Shown in pieces: positions 35,599-44,483 of a DNA stretch of 64,000 bases. The translations under genes were made by a program, and so were the position numbers. The notes beneath the pieces were generated by a model. That model had not been told where the DNA came from. It saw only the letters and a program-made list of their open reading frames with translations, and searched no databases. The DNA comes from Alteraurantiacibacter aquimixticola (GTDB lineage: Bacteria > Pseudomonadota > Alphaproteobacteria > Sphingomonadales > Sphingomonadaceae), in assembly GCF_004965515.1 (NCBI RefSeq), contig NZ_SSHH01000002.1:1-64000 (forward strand), read 5' to 3'. The first letter of the stretch is position 1. Each line of letters begins with the position of its first letter.

Positions 35599-38325
35599 TT
35601 ACTGGCCGAAAGTGCGCTGCCACCAGCCACGGCGCGGTTCCCCGTCGGGGCCTATGGCCTCATCACCAGTCTCGGCAACTTCCGCGCCGTTGGCATCATT
35701 GGCCGGTTCCGCAGCAGGCGTTTCCGCGGCGGGTTCCTCCGCAGTCTCCTCCTTCACCTCATCGGCCTTCTTGCGGCGGGTCCGCGGCTTGCGGGCGGGC
35801 TTTTTCTCCACTTCCGCATCGGCCTCGGCTGCTTCCTCCGGCTTTGCATCATCCGCCTTGGCTTCGTCTGTCTTAGGCTCGTCGGCCTTAGGCTCGTCCG
35901 CCTTCTTCCGGCGAGTGCGGCGCTTGGGCTTTTCCTCGACTTCCTCGGCGGGCTTTTCAGCCTCTTCCTCGGTTGCAGCGTCGGTGTCTGCAGCCTTCTT
36001 GCGACGCGTACGGCGCTTGGGTTTTTCCTCTGCTTCGGCTTCTGCCGGAGCTTCGGGTGCTTCCTCTTTGACGGTCTCCGCGTCGGCTTCGCTTGCCTCG
36101 GCTTCTTCGCCTTCGGCTTTGCTACCTTCCGCAGCCTCATCACGTCTGCGGCCTCGGCCGCGGCCACCACGGCGGCGGCGGCGAGGCTTTTCGGTCAGCT
36201 CTTCTTCCGAATCCTCGGAAGCCTCTGCATCGGCATCGCCGCCGGAGGAGCTTTCCTCGTCATCATTGTCAGATTCTTCGCGATCGCGGTTGCGATTGCG
36301 GTTCCGGCCGCCACGGCGACGGCGACGGCGCTTCTTGCGGTCATTGCCATCGTCGTCGTCATTGTCCTCATCGTCGGAGGTATCGACAGCGTCATCCGCC
36401 TCGTCCTCATCCTCGTCGACGATCGGTTCGAACTTGGGCGCTTCGGTCGGGCGCGGGCCGGAGGAGGTTACGCGCATCTTGGCGCCTTCATCCTCGCCCT
36501 CCGGCACGACCTGCACGGTCACGCCATAGCGGCTTTCGATCTCCGCAAGGTCCGAACGCTTGGCATTGAGCAGGTACACGCTCGCCTCGGTCGAGGCGTA
36601 GAGCGTGATCACCGTGCCTTTACCCTTGGCGGCCTCATCCTCGATGAAGCGCAGGGCCGAAAGGCCTGCGGAAGATGCTGTACGGACCAGGCCCGTACCG
36701 TCGCAATGCGGGCAGGAACGGGTGGTCGCTTCCAGCACGCCGGTGCGCAGGCGCTGGCGGCTCATTTCCATCAGGCCGAAGCCGGAAATGCGGCCCACCT
36801 GGATGCGCGCACGGTCGTTCCTGAGCGAATCCTTCATGCACCGCTCGACTTTGCGGATGTTGGAGTTGTGCTCCATGTCGATGAAGTCGATCACGACCAG
36901 TCCGGCCATGTCGCGCAAGCGCAGCTGGCGGGCGATTTCCTTGGCGGCTTCGAGGTTCGTGTGCAGCGCCGTCTGCTCGATGCCATGCTCCTTGGTGGAA
37001 CGGCCCGAGTTGATATCGATCGAGACCAGCGCCTCGGTCGGGTTGATAACCAGATAGCCGCCGGACTTCAGCTGCACGACAGGCTCGTACATCGCCGACA
37101 GCTGGTCTTCCGCGCCATAGCGCTGGAACAGCGGGACGGGATCGGAATAGGCCTTCACCCGCCGCGCATGGCTGGGCATGAGCAGTTTCATGAAGTCCTT
37201 GGCGGAGCGATAGCCTTCCTCGCCCTCGACCACGACTTCTTCGATCTCGCGATTGTAGATGTCGCGGATGGCGCGCTTGATCAGGTCCGAATCCGAATGG
37301 ATCAGCGCCGGAGCGCTGCTCTTCAGCGTGTTTTCGCGAATCTCGTCCCACAGGCGGGCGAGGTAGTCGAAGTCACGCTTGATCTCGGTCTTGTTGCGCT
37401 GCAGCCCGGCGGTGCGCACGATCAGGCCCATGCTCTTGGGCAGGCTCAGCTCGTTGACGATCTGCTTCAGGCGCTTTCGGTCGGAACCGTTTGAAATCTT
37501 GCGCGAAATGCCGCCGCCATGGCTGGAGTTCGGCATCAGCACGCAATAGCGGCCGGCGAGCGAAAGATAGGTTGTGAGGGCGGCGCCCTTATTGCCACGC
37601 TCTTCCTTCACGACCTGGACGAGCAGCACCTGGCGGCGCTGGATGACGTCCTGGATCTTGTAACGGCGGCGCAGCGCCTGACGCTTGGCGCGCACATCGT
37701 CGATTTCCTTGGCGCGGCTGCCGCCACCGCGACGGCCACCACCCTGGCGACGTCCGCGAGCGCGGCCTCGGCCACGGCGCGAGCGGGCAGGTTTGGCGTC
37801 GTCTTCGGACTCGCCGTCTTCACCGTCCTCTTCCTCGGATTCCTCGTCCTCGTCGGACTCGTCCTCATCCTCGCCATTTTCGAGCTGGCCGTCCTCGATC
37901 GTGGCGACGTCGTCCTTTTCCGAGGTGTCGATTTCCTCGACGCCGGGTCCTTCGTCCTCGTCGTCGCCGTCATCGCCGACATCGAGATCCTCTTCGTCCT
38001 CGTCCTCGGCGGCACGAAGCGCCGCTTCCTCTTCGGCCGCAGCCTGTTCCTCGGCCAGCAGCTGGGCACGATCCTCGGCCGGGATCTGGTAATAGTCGGG
38101 ATGGATTTCGCTGAAAGCGAGGAAACCGTGACGATTGCCGCCGAAATCGACGAAAGCCGCCTGAAGCGACGGTTCGACCCTGGTTACCTTGGCGAGGTAG
38201 ATATTGCCCTTGATCTGCTTGTGTTCAGCAGATTCGAAATCGAATTCCTCAATCCGGTTTCCCTTGAGCACCGCCACCCGCGTTTCTTCCGGGTGGCGCG
38301 CATCGATAAGCATGCGCGTTGCCAT
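35599..38325 (-). CDS. rne: Ribonuclease E
   Basis: A 908-residue endoribonuclease and degradosome scaffold. The S1 domain starts at about residue 35 and is split by a long acidic then Arg/Gly-rich insertion (about 85-215), a feature of alphaproteobacterial RNase E. The catalytic core has VSIDINSGRST and VVIDFIDME with the metal aspartates, and the zinc-link CPHC. From about residue 640 the tail is disordered, alternating acidic blocks with Arg/Lys-rich blocks, including three KPxRxTRRKKA-like repeats. ATG 38325 has GGAGA upstream. It has a long leader. Confidence 0.96.
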   Translation of the reverse strand: MATRMLIDARHPEETRVAVLKGNRIEEFDFESAEHKQIKGNIYLAKVTRVEPSLQAAFVDFGGNRHGFLAFSEIHPDYYQIPAEDRAQLLAEEQAAAEEEAALRAAEDEDEEDLDVGDDGDDEDEGPGVEEIDTSEKDDVATIEDGQLENGEDEDESDEDEESEEEDGEDGESEDDAKPARSRRGRGRARGRRQGGGRRGGGSRAKEIDDVRAKRQALRRRYKIQDVIQRRQVLLVQVVKEERGNKGAALTTYLSLAGRYCVLMPNSSHGGGISRKISNGSDRKRLKQIVNELSLPKSMGLIVRTAGLQRNKTEIKRDFDYLARLWDEIRENTLKSSAPALIHSDSDLIKRAIRDIYNREIEEVVVEGEEGYRSAKDFMKLLMPSHARRVKAYSDPVPLFQRYGAEDQLSAMYEPVVQLKSGGYLVINPTEALVSIDINSGRSTKEHGIEQTALHTNLEAAKEIARQLRLRDMAGLVVIDFIDMEHNSNIRKVERCMKDSLRNDRARIQVGRISGFGLMEMSRQRLRTGVLEATTRSCPHCDGTGLVRTASSAGLSALRFIEDEAAKGKGTVITLYASTEASVYLLNAKRSDLAEIESRYGVTVQVVPEGEDEGAKMRVTSSGPRPTEAPKFEPIVDEDEDEADDAVDTSDDEDNDDDDGNDRKKRRRRRRGGRNRNRNRDREESDNDDEESSSGGDADAEASEDSEEELTEKPRRRRRGGRGRGRRRDEAAEGSKAEGEEAEASEADAETVKEEAPEAPAEAEAEEKPKRRTRRKKAADTDAATEEEAEKPAEEVEEKPKRRTRRKKADEPKADEPKTDEAKADDAKPEEAAEADAEVEKKPARKPRTRRKKADEVKEETAEEPAAETPAAEPANDANGAEVAETGDEAIGPDGEPRRGWWQRTFGQ

Positions 38326-38793
38326 TTAAATTTCTCCAGGCATGTGATCCTCGTGCGGCGCAAGGCGCCATCAGAGCATGCCGATATGTGTGAATTCCCC
38401 TGGGCGCGGGGCCGTGGCCGGGCGCTTGCGGGAGAGATAATTGGGCGCGGCTGCCGGTAGGCCGGGAGCTCGCGCTGCGGAATGTGTCTGCGGCGAAGCG
38501 AAGGCGCAGGATTTCGTTCTGCGCGAGAGCGGGGGTCGCCATGGTGCAGTCTACAGACTGCTGGCTGACCTTGTAGCTCTGGCTTCTCATCGCGGCATCA
38601 ACCTGTAAATCAAGCCGGAACCGCAGGATTGGCGGGCCCGGATCGGCCACGGAGCACTATTCCCCGGGCCAAGTATTCGGCTAGCATTTGGGGAAAGCCT
38701 CGGCAACCTTATTGCGCGTTTTCGCAAATTTCCCTTGGTTGGCTGCCATGAACATGGTGAAAACGCGGCTAACGAGGCAATAGGGGATCAGGC
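38326..38793. promoter_or_regulatory. 468-base divergent region between rne and an amidase gene
   Basis: No gene is supported here. It holds a near-perfect palindrome GCAGTCT-AC-AGACTGC (38546-38561) and a longer-loop pair GGCCCGG/CCGGGCC (38635-38641 and 38664-38670). The rne side is likely a long 5' leader; in enterobacteria the rne leader is the target of RNase E autoregulation, and something similar may apply here. The amidase-proximal part is less G+C-rich (around 38700-38790), as expected for a promoter, but I cannot pick -35/-10 boxes with confidence. Confidence 0.5.
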
Positions 38794-39756
38794 TTGGTCT
38801 GGTTTCGGATCCAGATTGCGCTGCTCTTCCTGGCGCCAGTCCTGCTTTTTGCGGGCCTTTATGCTATTGGCAAGGCCGTTCCCGTGCCGCATCTGGGCCG
38901 AGAATATGTCGTCCGCATAGCCTTGCCCGAACCGGGCACGACGGTGGAGCTGCCTCCCGTCCTGGGTCCCGACGATCCTACCCGCCCGCTAGTGGTGATA
39001 GATGCCGGTCACGGCGGTCATGACCCGGGAGCGGTCGGTGCAGGTTTTCGCGAAAAGACGCTGACCCTCGGCCTGGCGCGAAACCTGCGCGACCAGTTGC
39101 TGGCCGATGGCGGTATTCGTGTGGCGATGACCCGCGACGAGGACAAATATCTGGTCCTGGCCGAACGCGTACAGATCGCCCGTGCCCTGGGCGCCGACCT
39201 GTTCATCTCGATCCATGCCGATTCCGCCGGGGAGCGCGACGAAGTCAGCGGCGCGAGCATCTACACATTGTCGGAGGAGGCTTCCTCCGAAGCGGCCGCC
39301 CGCTTCGCCCAGCGCGAGAACGAAGCCGATATCGTCAACGGCATCGAATTGTCGGGCGGGACGGAGAGCGTGAACGCGATCCTGGTAGAGCTGTCGCAGC
39401 GCCGCACCTCCGATGCCTCGGCCCAGTTTTCCCAATTGATCGTGCGCGAAGGGGAGGGCACCCTGGCCTTCCACCCCCAATCCGAACGTTCCGCAGCGCT
39501 TGCCGTGCTGCGCGCACCGGACGTCCCATCCGTTCTGTTCGAGGCTGGTTTCATCAGCAATCCCGACGAAGCCGAGCGCCTCGCCTCGGTCGAGGGGCAA
39601 CGCGCCTTTGCCGGCGCCATGGCGCAGGCCATCCGCATTCACCTGGCGCGCGAAGCGGACGTTTCGCTCCAAAGCGCCGGTGTCGATGCGGCGTCCTCTA
39701 CCGACGTCGTACCGGAGGGCGAAGGCGAGACAACAGCCGCACCCGGCGCCGGCTGA
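38794..39756 (+). CDS. N-acetylmuramoyl-L-alanine amidase (AmiC-like, Amidase_3)
   Basis: A 320-residue zinc amidase that cuts the stem peptide from peptidoglycan. One N-terminal hydrophobic segment (about 4-26) acts as signal anchor. The Amidase_3 domain has IDAGHGGHDPGA (zinc His), GFREKTLTL (zinc Glu), SIHADSA (zinc His) and VLFEAGFISN (catalytic Glu). There is no AMIN domain. The start is TTG 38794 with AGGGGAT upstream. It is followed by the PBP1A gene, a common pairing in sphingomonads. Confidence 0.9.
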   Translation: MVWFRIQIALLFLAPVLLFAGLYAIGKAVPVPHLGREYVVRIALPEPGTTVELPPVLGPDDPTRPLVVIDAGHGGHDPGAVGAGFREKTLTLGLARNLRDQLLADGGIRVAMTRDEDKYLVLAERVQIARALGADLFISIHADSAGERDEVSGASIYTLSEEASSEAAARFAQRENEADIVNGIELSGGTESVNAILVELSQRRTSDASAQFSQLIVREGEGTLAFHPQSERSAALAVLRAPDVPSVLFEAGFISNPDEAERLASVEGQRAFAGAMAQAIRIHLAREADVSLQSAGVDAASSTDVVPEGEGETTAAPGAG

Positions 39757-39817
39757 CCGCAGCCCGTCGCATTCATTCTGGCGCAAGCCGGAAGCCCCAT
39801 GCTAAGGGCGGATCACC

Positions 39818-42385
39818 ATGGCAGCTACCGAAGACTCTGGCGCGCAGGACTTGCGCTATCGCATCACCCGCGGGGCCGAAGGCGCCTTTGCGGGCGTGCG
39901 CGAATTCTGGCGTGAAAATCCGCATCTGGCTTCGTTTCGCGAACACTGGCGCGATAAGCGCTGGGTGCGCTGGGGCGGCTATGCGCTGGCAGCCGGGCTC
40001 GCCATGCTCATCCTGGGCTGGGCGCTGGTTGCACGCGATCTTCCCGATGCCGAAACGCTGCTGGATTACGAACCCAACCTGCCGAGCGTGGTACGCGGCG
40101 CGGATGGCGAAATCGTCCACCGCTACGAGCGCGAGCGCCGCGTGGAATTGCAGTTCAAGGACCTGCCCACCCAGCTGGTGAACGCCTATACCAGCGCGGA
40201 GGACAAGACCTTCTGGAGCCACGGCGGCATCGATGCCGGCGGCTTCATCGGCGCGGTCATCGACTATGTCAGCAAGATCGGCTCGGACGAACGTGCCGTT
40301 GGCGGCTCCACCATTACCCAGCAGGTGGCCAAGAACATCCTTCTGGATGACGAATATTCGGTCACCCGCAAATTGCGCGAGATGGTTCTGGCGACGCGCA
40401 TCGAAAGCGTGCTCTCCAAGGAAGAGATCATCACGCTTTACCTCAACGAAATCCCGCTCGGCCGCCGCAGCTTCGGCGTGCAGGCCGCCGCGCGCGCCTA
40501 TTTCGACAAGGATGTGGACGAGCTGGCGCTGCACGAGATGGCCTATCTCGCCATCCTGCCCAAGGCGCCCGAAACCTATAGCCGCCAGCGCAATTACGAC
40601 GAGGCGATGGTGCGCCGGAACATCGTGCTCGACCAGATGGAGGATAATGGCCACATCAGTGCTGCCGAGCGCGATGCGGCCAAGGCGCTGCCTTTGGGCA
40701 TCGTGCAGGGCCAGCGGCAAAGCCGGTCGGCCGATGCGGGCTATTTCCTCGAGGAAGTGCGCCGCCAGCTGATCGCCCAATTCGGCGAGGAAGCCGAGGA
40801 CGGTCGCAATTCGGTCTATGCTGGCGGATTGTGGGTGCGCACCTCGCTCGACACTGAATTGCAGGATGCAGCGCGAGATTCCTTGCGCGATGCGCTGCTG
40901 CGCTATCACGGCAATCGCGGATGGAGCGGCCGCGTTGCGGCGATCAACCCGGACAATGGTGACCTGAAATCGCAGCTTGCAGGCTCCAACATCTCGATCA
41001 GCTACCAGGACTGGCGCATTGCGGTTGTCACCCAGACATCCGGCAGCAGCGCCAGCATCGGTTTTGCCGATGGCGCAGATGGTTCGTTGAGCGAGGCACC
41101 AAATGCAATGAAAGTGGGCGACGTGATCGCCGTCTCCCCGCAAGGCAGCGGTTGGCGCCTGCGCAGCGTACCGGGCATCTCGGGCGGCTTCGTCGCGCAG
41201 GACCCGCATACGGGCCGCGTTCTGGCCATGCAGGGTGGTTTCGACAGCCGTCTCGGCTCCTTCAATCGCGCTACGCAGGCCGAGCGGCAGCCCGGTTCGA
41301 CGGTGAAGCCGCTGGTCTATGCTGCCGGGCTCGACAACGGGATGACCCCGTCCTCCCTGATTCCAGACAGCCAGTATTGCTATTACCAGGGCGCCAATCT
41401 GGGCGAGAAGTGCTTCACCAATTTCGGCGGTAGCCGTGGCGGCGGCGAGCATCCGATGCGCTACGGGCTCGAGCAGTCCAAGAACCTGATGACCGTGCAC
41501 ATCGCGATGGACACGGGGATGGAAAACGTCCTCAGCATGTTCCGCGCGCTGGATATCGAGCCGAGCGAAGGTCTCTACCAGCCCTATCCGGCTTTCTCGC
41601 TGGGCTCGGGCGAGAGCACGGTAATGCGCATGGTCAACGCCTATTCGGCCATGGTCAATCACGGGCGGCTGAACCCGCCAAGCCTGATCGATTATGTGCA
41701 GGATCGCGATGGCAAGGTGATCTGGCGTTCGGACGAGCGCGAGTGCCTCGGCTGCAACATGGATGAGTGGGACGGCTCGCCCATGCCGCGCCTCGCGCCG
41801 AAGGGGCGGCAGGTGATGGATGCGCGCACAGCCTTCCAGATCGTCAACATGCTCACCGGCACCGTACAGCGCGGCACGGCAACGCGCCTGCGCGACCTCG
41901 ATTTCCCGCTCTTCGGCAAGACCGGCACCAATAGCGGCCCGACCGATGCGTGGTTCGTGGGCGGCTCGACCGATATCGTGGCTGGCACCTATGTCGGCTA
42001 TGACCAGCCCCGAGATCTCGGCGGCTATATTCAGGGCGGTAACACAGCCGTGCCGATCATGAAGCAGTTCATCCAGAACACCCGTGATCACTGGAGCGGC
42101 AGGCCCTTCATCGCCCCGGCAGGGGTGCGCATGGTGCGTGTCGACCGCCGCACGGGCCACCGCGTCTTCGATGCCTGGCCCACCGACGATCCGATGGCCG
42201 ATGTGATCTGGGAGGCCTTCAAGCCCGATACCGAACCGCGCCGCAGCCAGCGGCAGGACGAGATCGACGCCATGCGCGAGATGATCCTCGCCCAGCTGCG
42301 CCGACGGGACGCGGCCGCCAATGCGGTTCCGGTCAATGCCAACAGCCCGGAAAACTTCGTCGAAGAGCAGGGCGGCATTTACTGA
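39818..42385 (+). CDS. mrcA: Penicillin-binding protein 1A (bifunctional transglycosylase/transpeptidase)
   Basis: An 855-residue class A PBP that polymerises and cross-links peptidoglycan. A membrane helix lies at about 51-72. The transglycosylase domain has EDKTFWSHGG (catalytic Glu128), GGSTITQQVAKN and IALYLNEIPLG-like motifs. The transpeptidase has STVK (Ser494), the SKN of QSKNLMT and KTGTN. Between them is an OB-like insert. ATG 39818 follows AAGGGCGG. It lies 61 bases after the amidase gene. Confidence 0.96.
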   Translation: MAATEDSGAQDLRYRITRGAEGAFAGVREFWRENPHLASFREHWRDKRWVRWGGYALAAGLAMLILGWALVARDLPDAETLLDYEPNLPSVVRGADGEIVHRYERERRVELQFKDLPTQLVNAYTSAEDKTFWSHGGIDAGGFIGAVIDYVSKIGSDERAVGGSTITQQVAKNILLDDEYSVTRKLREMVLATRIESVLSKEEIITLYLNEIPLGRRSFGVQAAARAYFDKDVDELALHEMAYLAILPKAPETYSRQRNYDEAMVRRNIVLDQMEDNGHISAAERDAAKALPLGIVQGQRQSRSADAGYFLEEVRRQLIAQFGEEAEDGRNSVYAGGLWVRTSLDTELQDAARDSLRDALLRYHGNRGWSGRVAAINPDNGDLKSQLAGSNISISYQDWRIAVVTQTSGSSASIGFADGADGSLSEAPNAMKVGDVIAVSPQGSGWRLRSVPGISGGFVAQDPHTGRVLAMQGGFDSRLGSFNRATQAERQPGSTVKPLVYAAGLDNGMTPSSLIPDSQYCYYQGANLGEKCFTNFGGSRGGGEHPMRYGLEQSKNLMTVHIAMDTGMENVLSMFRALDIEPSEGLYQPYPAFSLGSGESTVMRMVNAYSAMVNHGRLNPPSLIDYVQDRDGKVIWRSDERECLGCNMDEWDGSPMPRLAPKGRQVMDARTAFQIVNMLTGTVQRGTATRLRDLDFPLFGKTGTNSGPTDAWFVGGSTDIVAGTYVGYDQPRDLGGYIQGGNTAVPIMKQFIQNTRDHWSGRPFIAPAGVRMVRVDRRTGHRVFDAWPTDDPMADVIWEAFKPDTEPRRSQRQDEIDAMREMILAQLRRRDAAANAVPVNANSPENFVEEQGGIY

Positions 42386-42497
42386 CCCGATGTTTTGCTG
42401 ATCGGCGCCTATTGCGCGGGGCATGAGCCCTTCAATCCCCTTTCGCTTGTCCGCTCGCTGCGCTAGGCCGCGCGGCTGACTTTGCTGGAGACTTTCT

Positions 42498-43625
42498 ATG
42501 CGTGCCGAAGGGCAGGCCCATATTGACCGCATCGAAGCCGCGCTGGCGCTGGTGCGCAAATCGCTCGACTGGGACCGCGCGCTGCGCCGCCTGGAGGAGC
42601 TGGATGCGCGCGTGCAGGACCCTTCGCTGTGGGACAATCCCAAGGAAGCGCAGGCGATCAGCCGCGAGCAGAAGCAGCTGGAAAGCGCGATCGGCACGGT
42701 GAATGAAATCTCCGCCGAAATGGCCGATGCGGTAGAGTTCATCGAGCTGGGAGAGATGGAAGGCGACGATGCGGTTGTCGCCGATGGTCTCGCCAGCCTC
42801 GCCAAGCTCGCCGAGCGCGCCGATGCCGACAAGGTGCAGGCGCTGCTTTCGGGCGAGGCGGATGGCAACGACACCTATCTCGAAATCCACGCCGGCGCGG
42901 GCGGCACGGAAAGCCAGGACTGGGCCGAAATGCTGCTGCGCATGTATGCCCGCTGGGCCGAACAGCGCGGCTTCAAGGTGGAGACCGTGGAATACCAGGC
43001 CGGCGAGCAGGCGGGCATCAAGTCCGCCACGCTGCTGATCAAGGGCGAGAACGCATACGGCTATGCCAAGACGGAGAGCGGCGTCCACCGCCTGGTGCGC
43101 ATCAGCCCCTATGACAGCTCGGCGCGGCGCCACACCTCGTTCAGCTCGGTCTGGGTCTATCCCGTGATCGACGACGATATCTCGATCGAGGTGAACGAAG
43201 GCGACCTGCGCATCGACACTTATCGCGCATCGGGTTCGGGTGGACAGCACGTCAACACCACCGATTCCGCAGTCCGTATCACCCACTTGCCCACCGGCAT
43301 CGTGGTGGCGAGCCAGAATGACCGCAGCCAGCACAAGAACCGCGCCACAGCGATGAACATGCTGAAGGCGCGCCTGTTCGAACGCGAAATGGCCGAGCGT
43401 GAGGCGGCAGCGGCAGGCGAGTACCAGGAAAAGACCGAGATCGGCTGGGGCCACCAGATCCGCAGCTATGTCCTCCAGCCATACCAGATGGTGAAGGATC
43501 TGCGCACCGGCGTCACTTCAAGCGCGCCCGACGACGTGCTCGACGGCAAGATCGACGATTATATCGCTGCAGCCCTTGCCCAGCGCGTGACCGGTGAAAC
43601 GGTGGAGGTAGAGGACGTCGAGTAG
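42498..43625 (+). CDS. prfB: Peptide chain release factor 2
   Basis: A 375-residue RF2 that reads UGA and UAA stop codons. GGQ is at 248-250; the codon-recognition tripeptide reads SPY (in [15 protein letters not shown]), a variant common in alphaproteobacteria, in place of the enterobacterial SPF. The reading frame is uninterrupted, so the programmed +1 frameshift known in E. coli prfB is absent. GGAG lies 8-11 bases before ATG 42498. Confidence 0.97.
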   Translation: MRAEGQAHIDRIEAALALVRKSLDWDRALRRLEELDARVQDPSLWDNPKEAQAISREQKQLESAIGTVNEISAEMADAVEFIELGEMEGDDAVVADGLASLAKLAERADADKVQALLSGEADGNDTYLEIHAGAGGTESQDWAEMLLRMYARWAEQRGFKVETVEYQAGEQAGIKSATLLIKGENAYGYAKTESGVHRLVRISPYDSSARRHTSFSSVWVYPVIDDDISIEVNEGDLRIDTYRASGSGGQHVNTTDSAVRITHLPTGIVVASQNDRSQHKNRATAMNMLKARLFEREMAEREAAAAGEYQEKTEIGWGHQIRSYVLQPYQMVKDLRTGVTSSAPDDVLDGKIDDYIAAALAQRVTGETVEVEDVE

Positions 43626-43706
43626 GCGCAGCATCACGCTGCCGGGCGAAAACCAGCGCGCTCTTGTGCTTTCGTCCGACTTGCCGATACGCTGACGAGC
43701 GGGATC

Positions 43707-44459
43707 ATGAAACGACTGCACGCCATCTGCTCCGCATTGTCTCTGTCAGCCACAGCGCTGCTGCTGACGGCGTGCGAGCCGGTGGACCAGGATCGCCCGC
43801 TGACCAGTCGCGATTTCCCGCGCGCCTATCGCCCCGTGTCCGCTACCGGCAGCAACGCCTTCTCCACCGAGCAGATTCGCGATGACCGCCGCGAAGCGCA
43901 AACGGTGATGGACAAGGCCAATATCAACGAAGGCATGACCGTCGCCGATCTCGGTGCGGGCGAGGGCTATTATACGGTGCGCCTTGCCACTCGCGTGGGC
44001 GAAAACGGCCGTGTGCTCGCGCAGGATATCGATGAGGAGGCGCTTCGCCGCCTGGGCAATCGCGTGGAGCGCGAGAGGCTGGACAACGTCTCGATCAAGC
44101 TGGGTGCGGAGGACGATCCTCGCCTGCCGGACAACAGCTTCGACCGCGTCTTCATGGTCCATATGTATCACGAGATCACAGAGCCTTATGCCTTCCTGTG
44201 GCGGATGCGTCCGTCGCTGCGTGACGGCGGGCAGGTGATCGTGGTGGATGTCGATCGTCCGGCTGACCAGCATGGCATTGACCCGCAACTCTTGTTCTGC
44301 GAATTCGAGCGCGTCGGGTTTCGCCTGGTCGATTTCGACCTGAAACCGGAGATTGCCGGATATTACGCGCAATTCGAGGCTGTGGGCGACCGCCCACAGC
44401 CACATGAAATAGAGCCGTGCGTTCAGCCCGGCGAAGATAGAATGGACGGCTCCACCTAA
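43707..44459 (+). CDS. Predicted lipoprotein with class I SAM methyltransferase domain
   Basis: A 250-residue protein. Residues 1-22 are a lipoprotein signal with lipobox LLTAC (Cys23). Residues 60-230 are a methyltransferase domain with SAM motif I VADLGAGEGYYTVRLA and FDRVFMVHMYHE. The combination is odd because SAM is cytoplasmic. Related proteins exist in many sphingomonads. It could be an envelope protein using a Rossmann fold for another purpose, or it could remain on the cytoplasmic side. It is 24 bases upstream of the nitronate monooxygenase gene. Confidence 0.8.
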   Translation: MKRLHAICSALSLSATALLLTACEPVDQDRPLTSRDFPRAYRPVSATGSNAFSTEQIRDDRREAQTVMDKANINEGMTVADLGAGEGYYTVRLATRVGENGRVLAQDIDEEALRRLGNRVERERLDNVSIKLGAEDDPRLPDNSFDRVFMVHMYHEITEPYAFLWRMRPSLRDGGQVIVVDVDRPADQHGIDPQLLFCEFERVGFRLVDFDLKPEIAGYYAQFEAVGDRPQPHEIEPCVQPGEDRMDGST

Positions 44460-44483
44460 AGGGTCGCACCGCTGGGGTATTGG

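Noticed and set aside
35558-36529. A plus-strand Ser-rich open frame over the rne tail
   Set aside because: The Ser-rich protein is the reverse reading of the acidic and Arg-rich RNase E tail; no start context or homology.
42498-42600. Programmed frameshift in prfB
   Set aside because: The frame is continuous from ATG to the GGQ domain; there is no in-frame TGA with a slippery CTT near codon 25.
39773-42874. A 1033-codon open frame on the minus strand, antisense to the PBP1A gene
   Set aside because: It is a shadow of high-G+C codon bias: the plus strand encodes an intact class A PBP with every motif, and the antisense protein shows no domain, signal or ribosome site.
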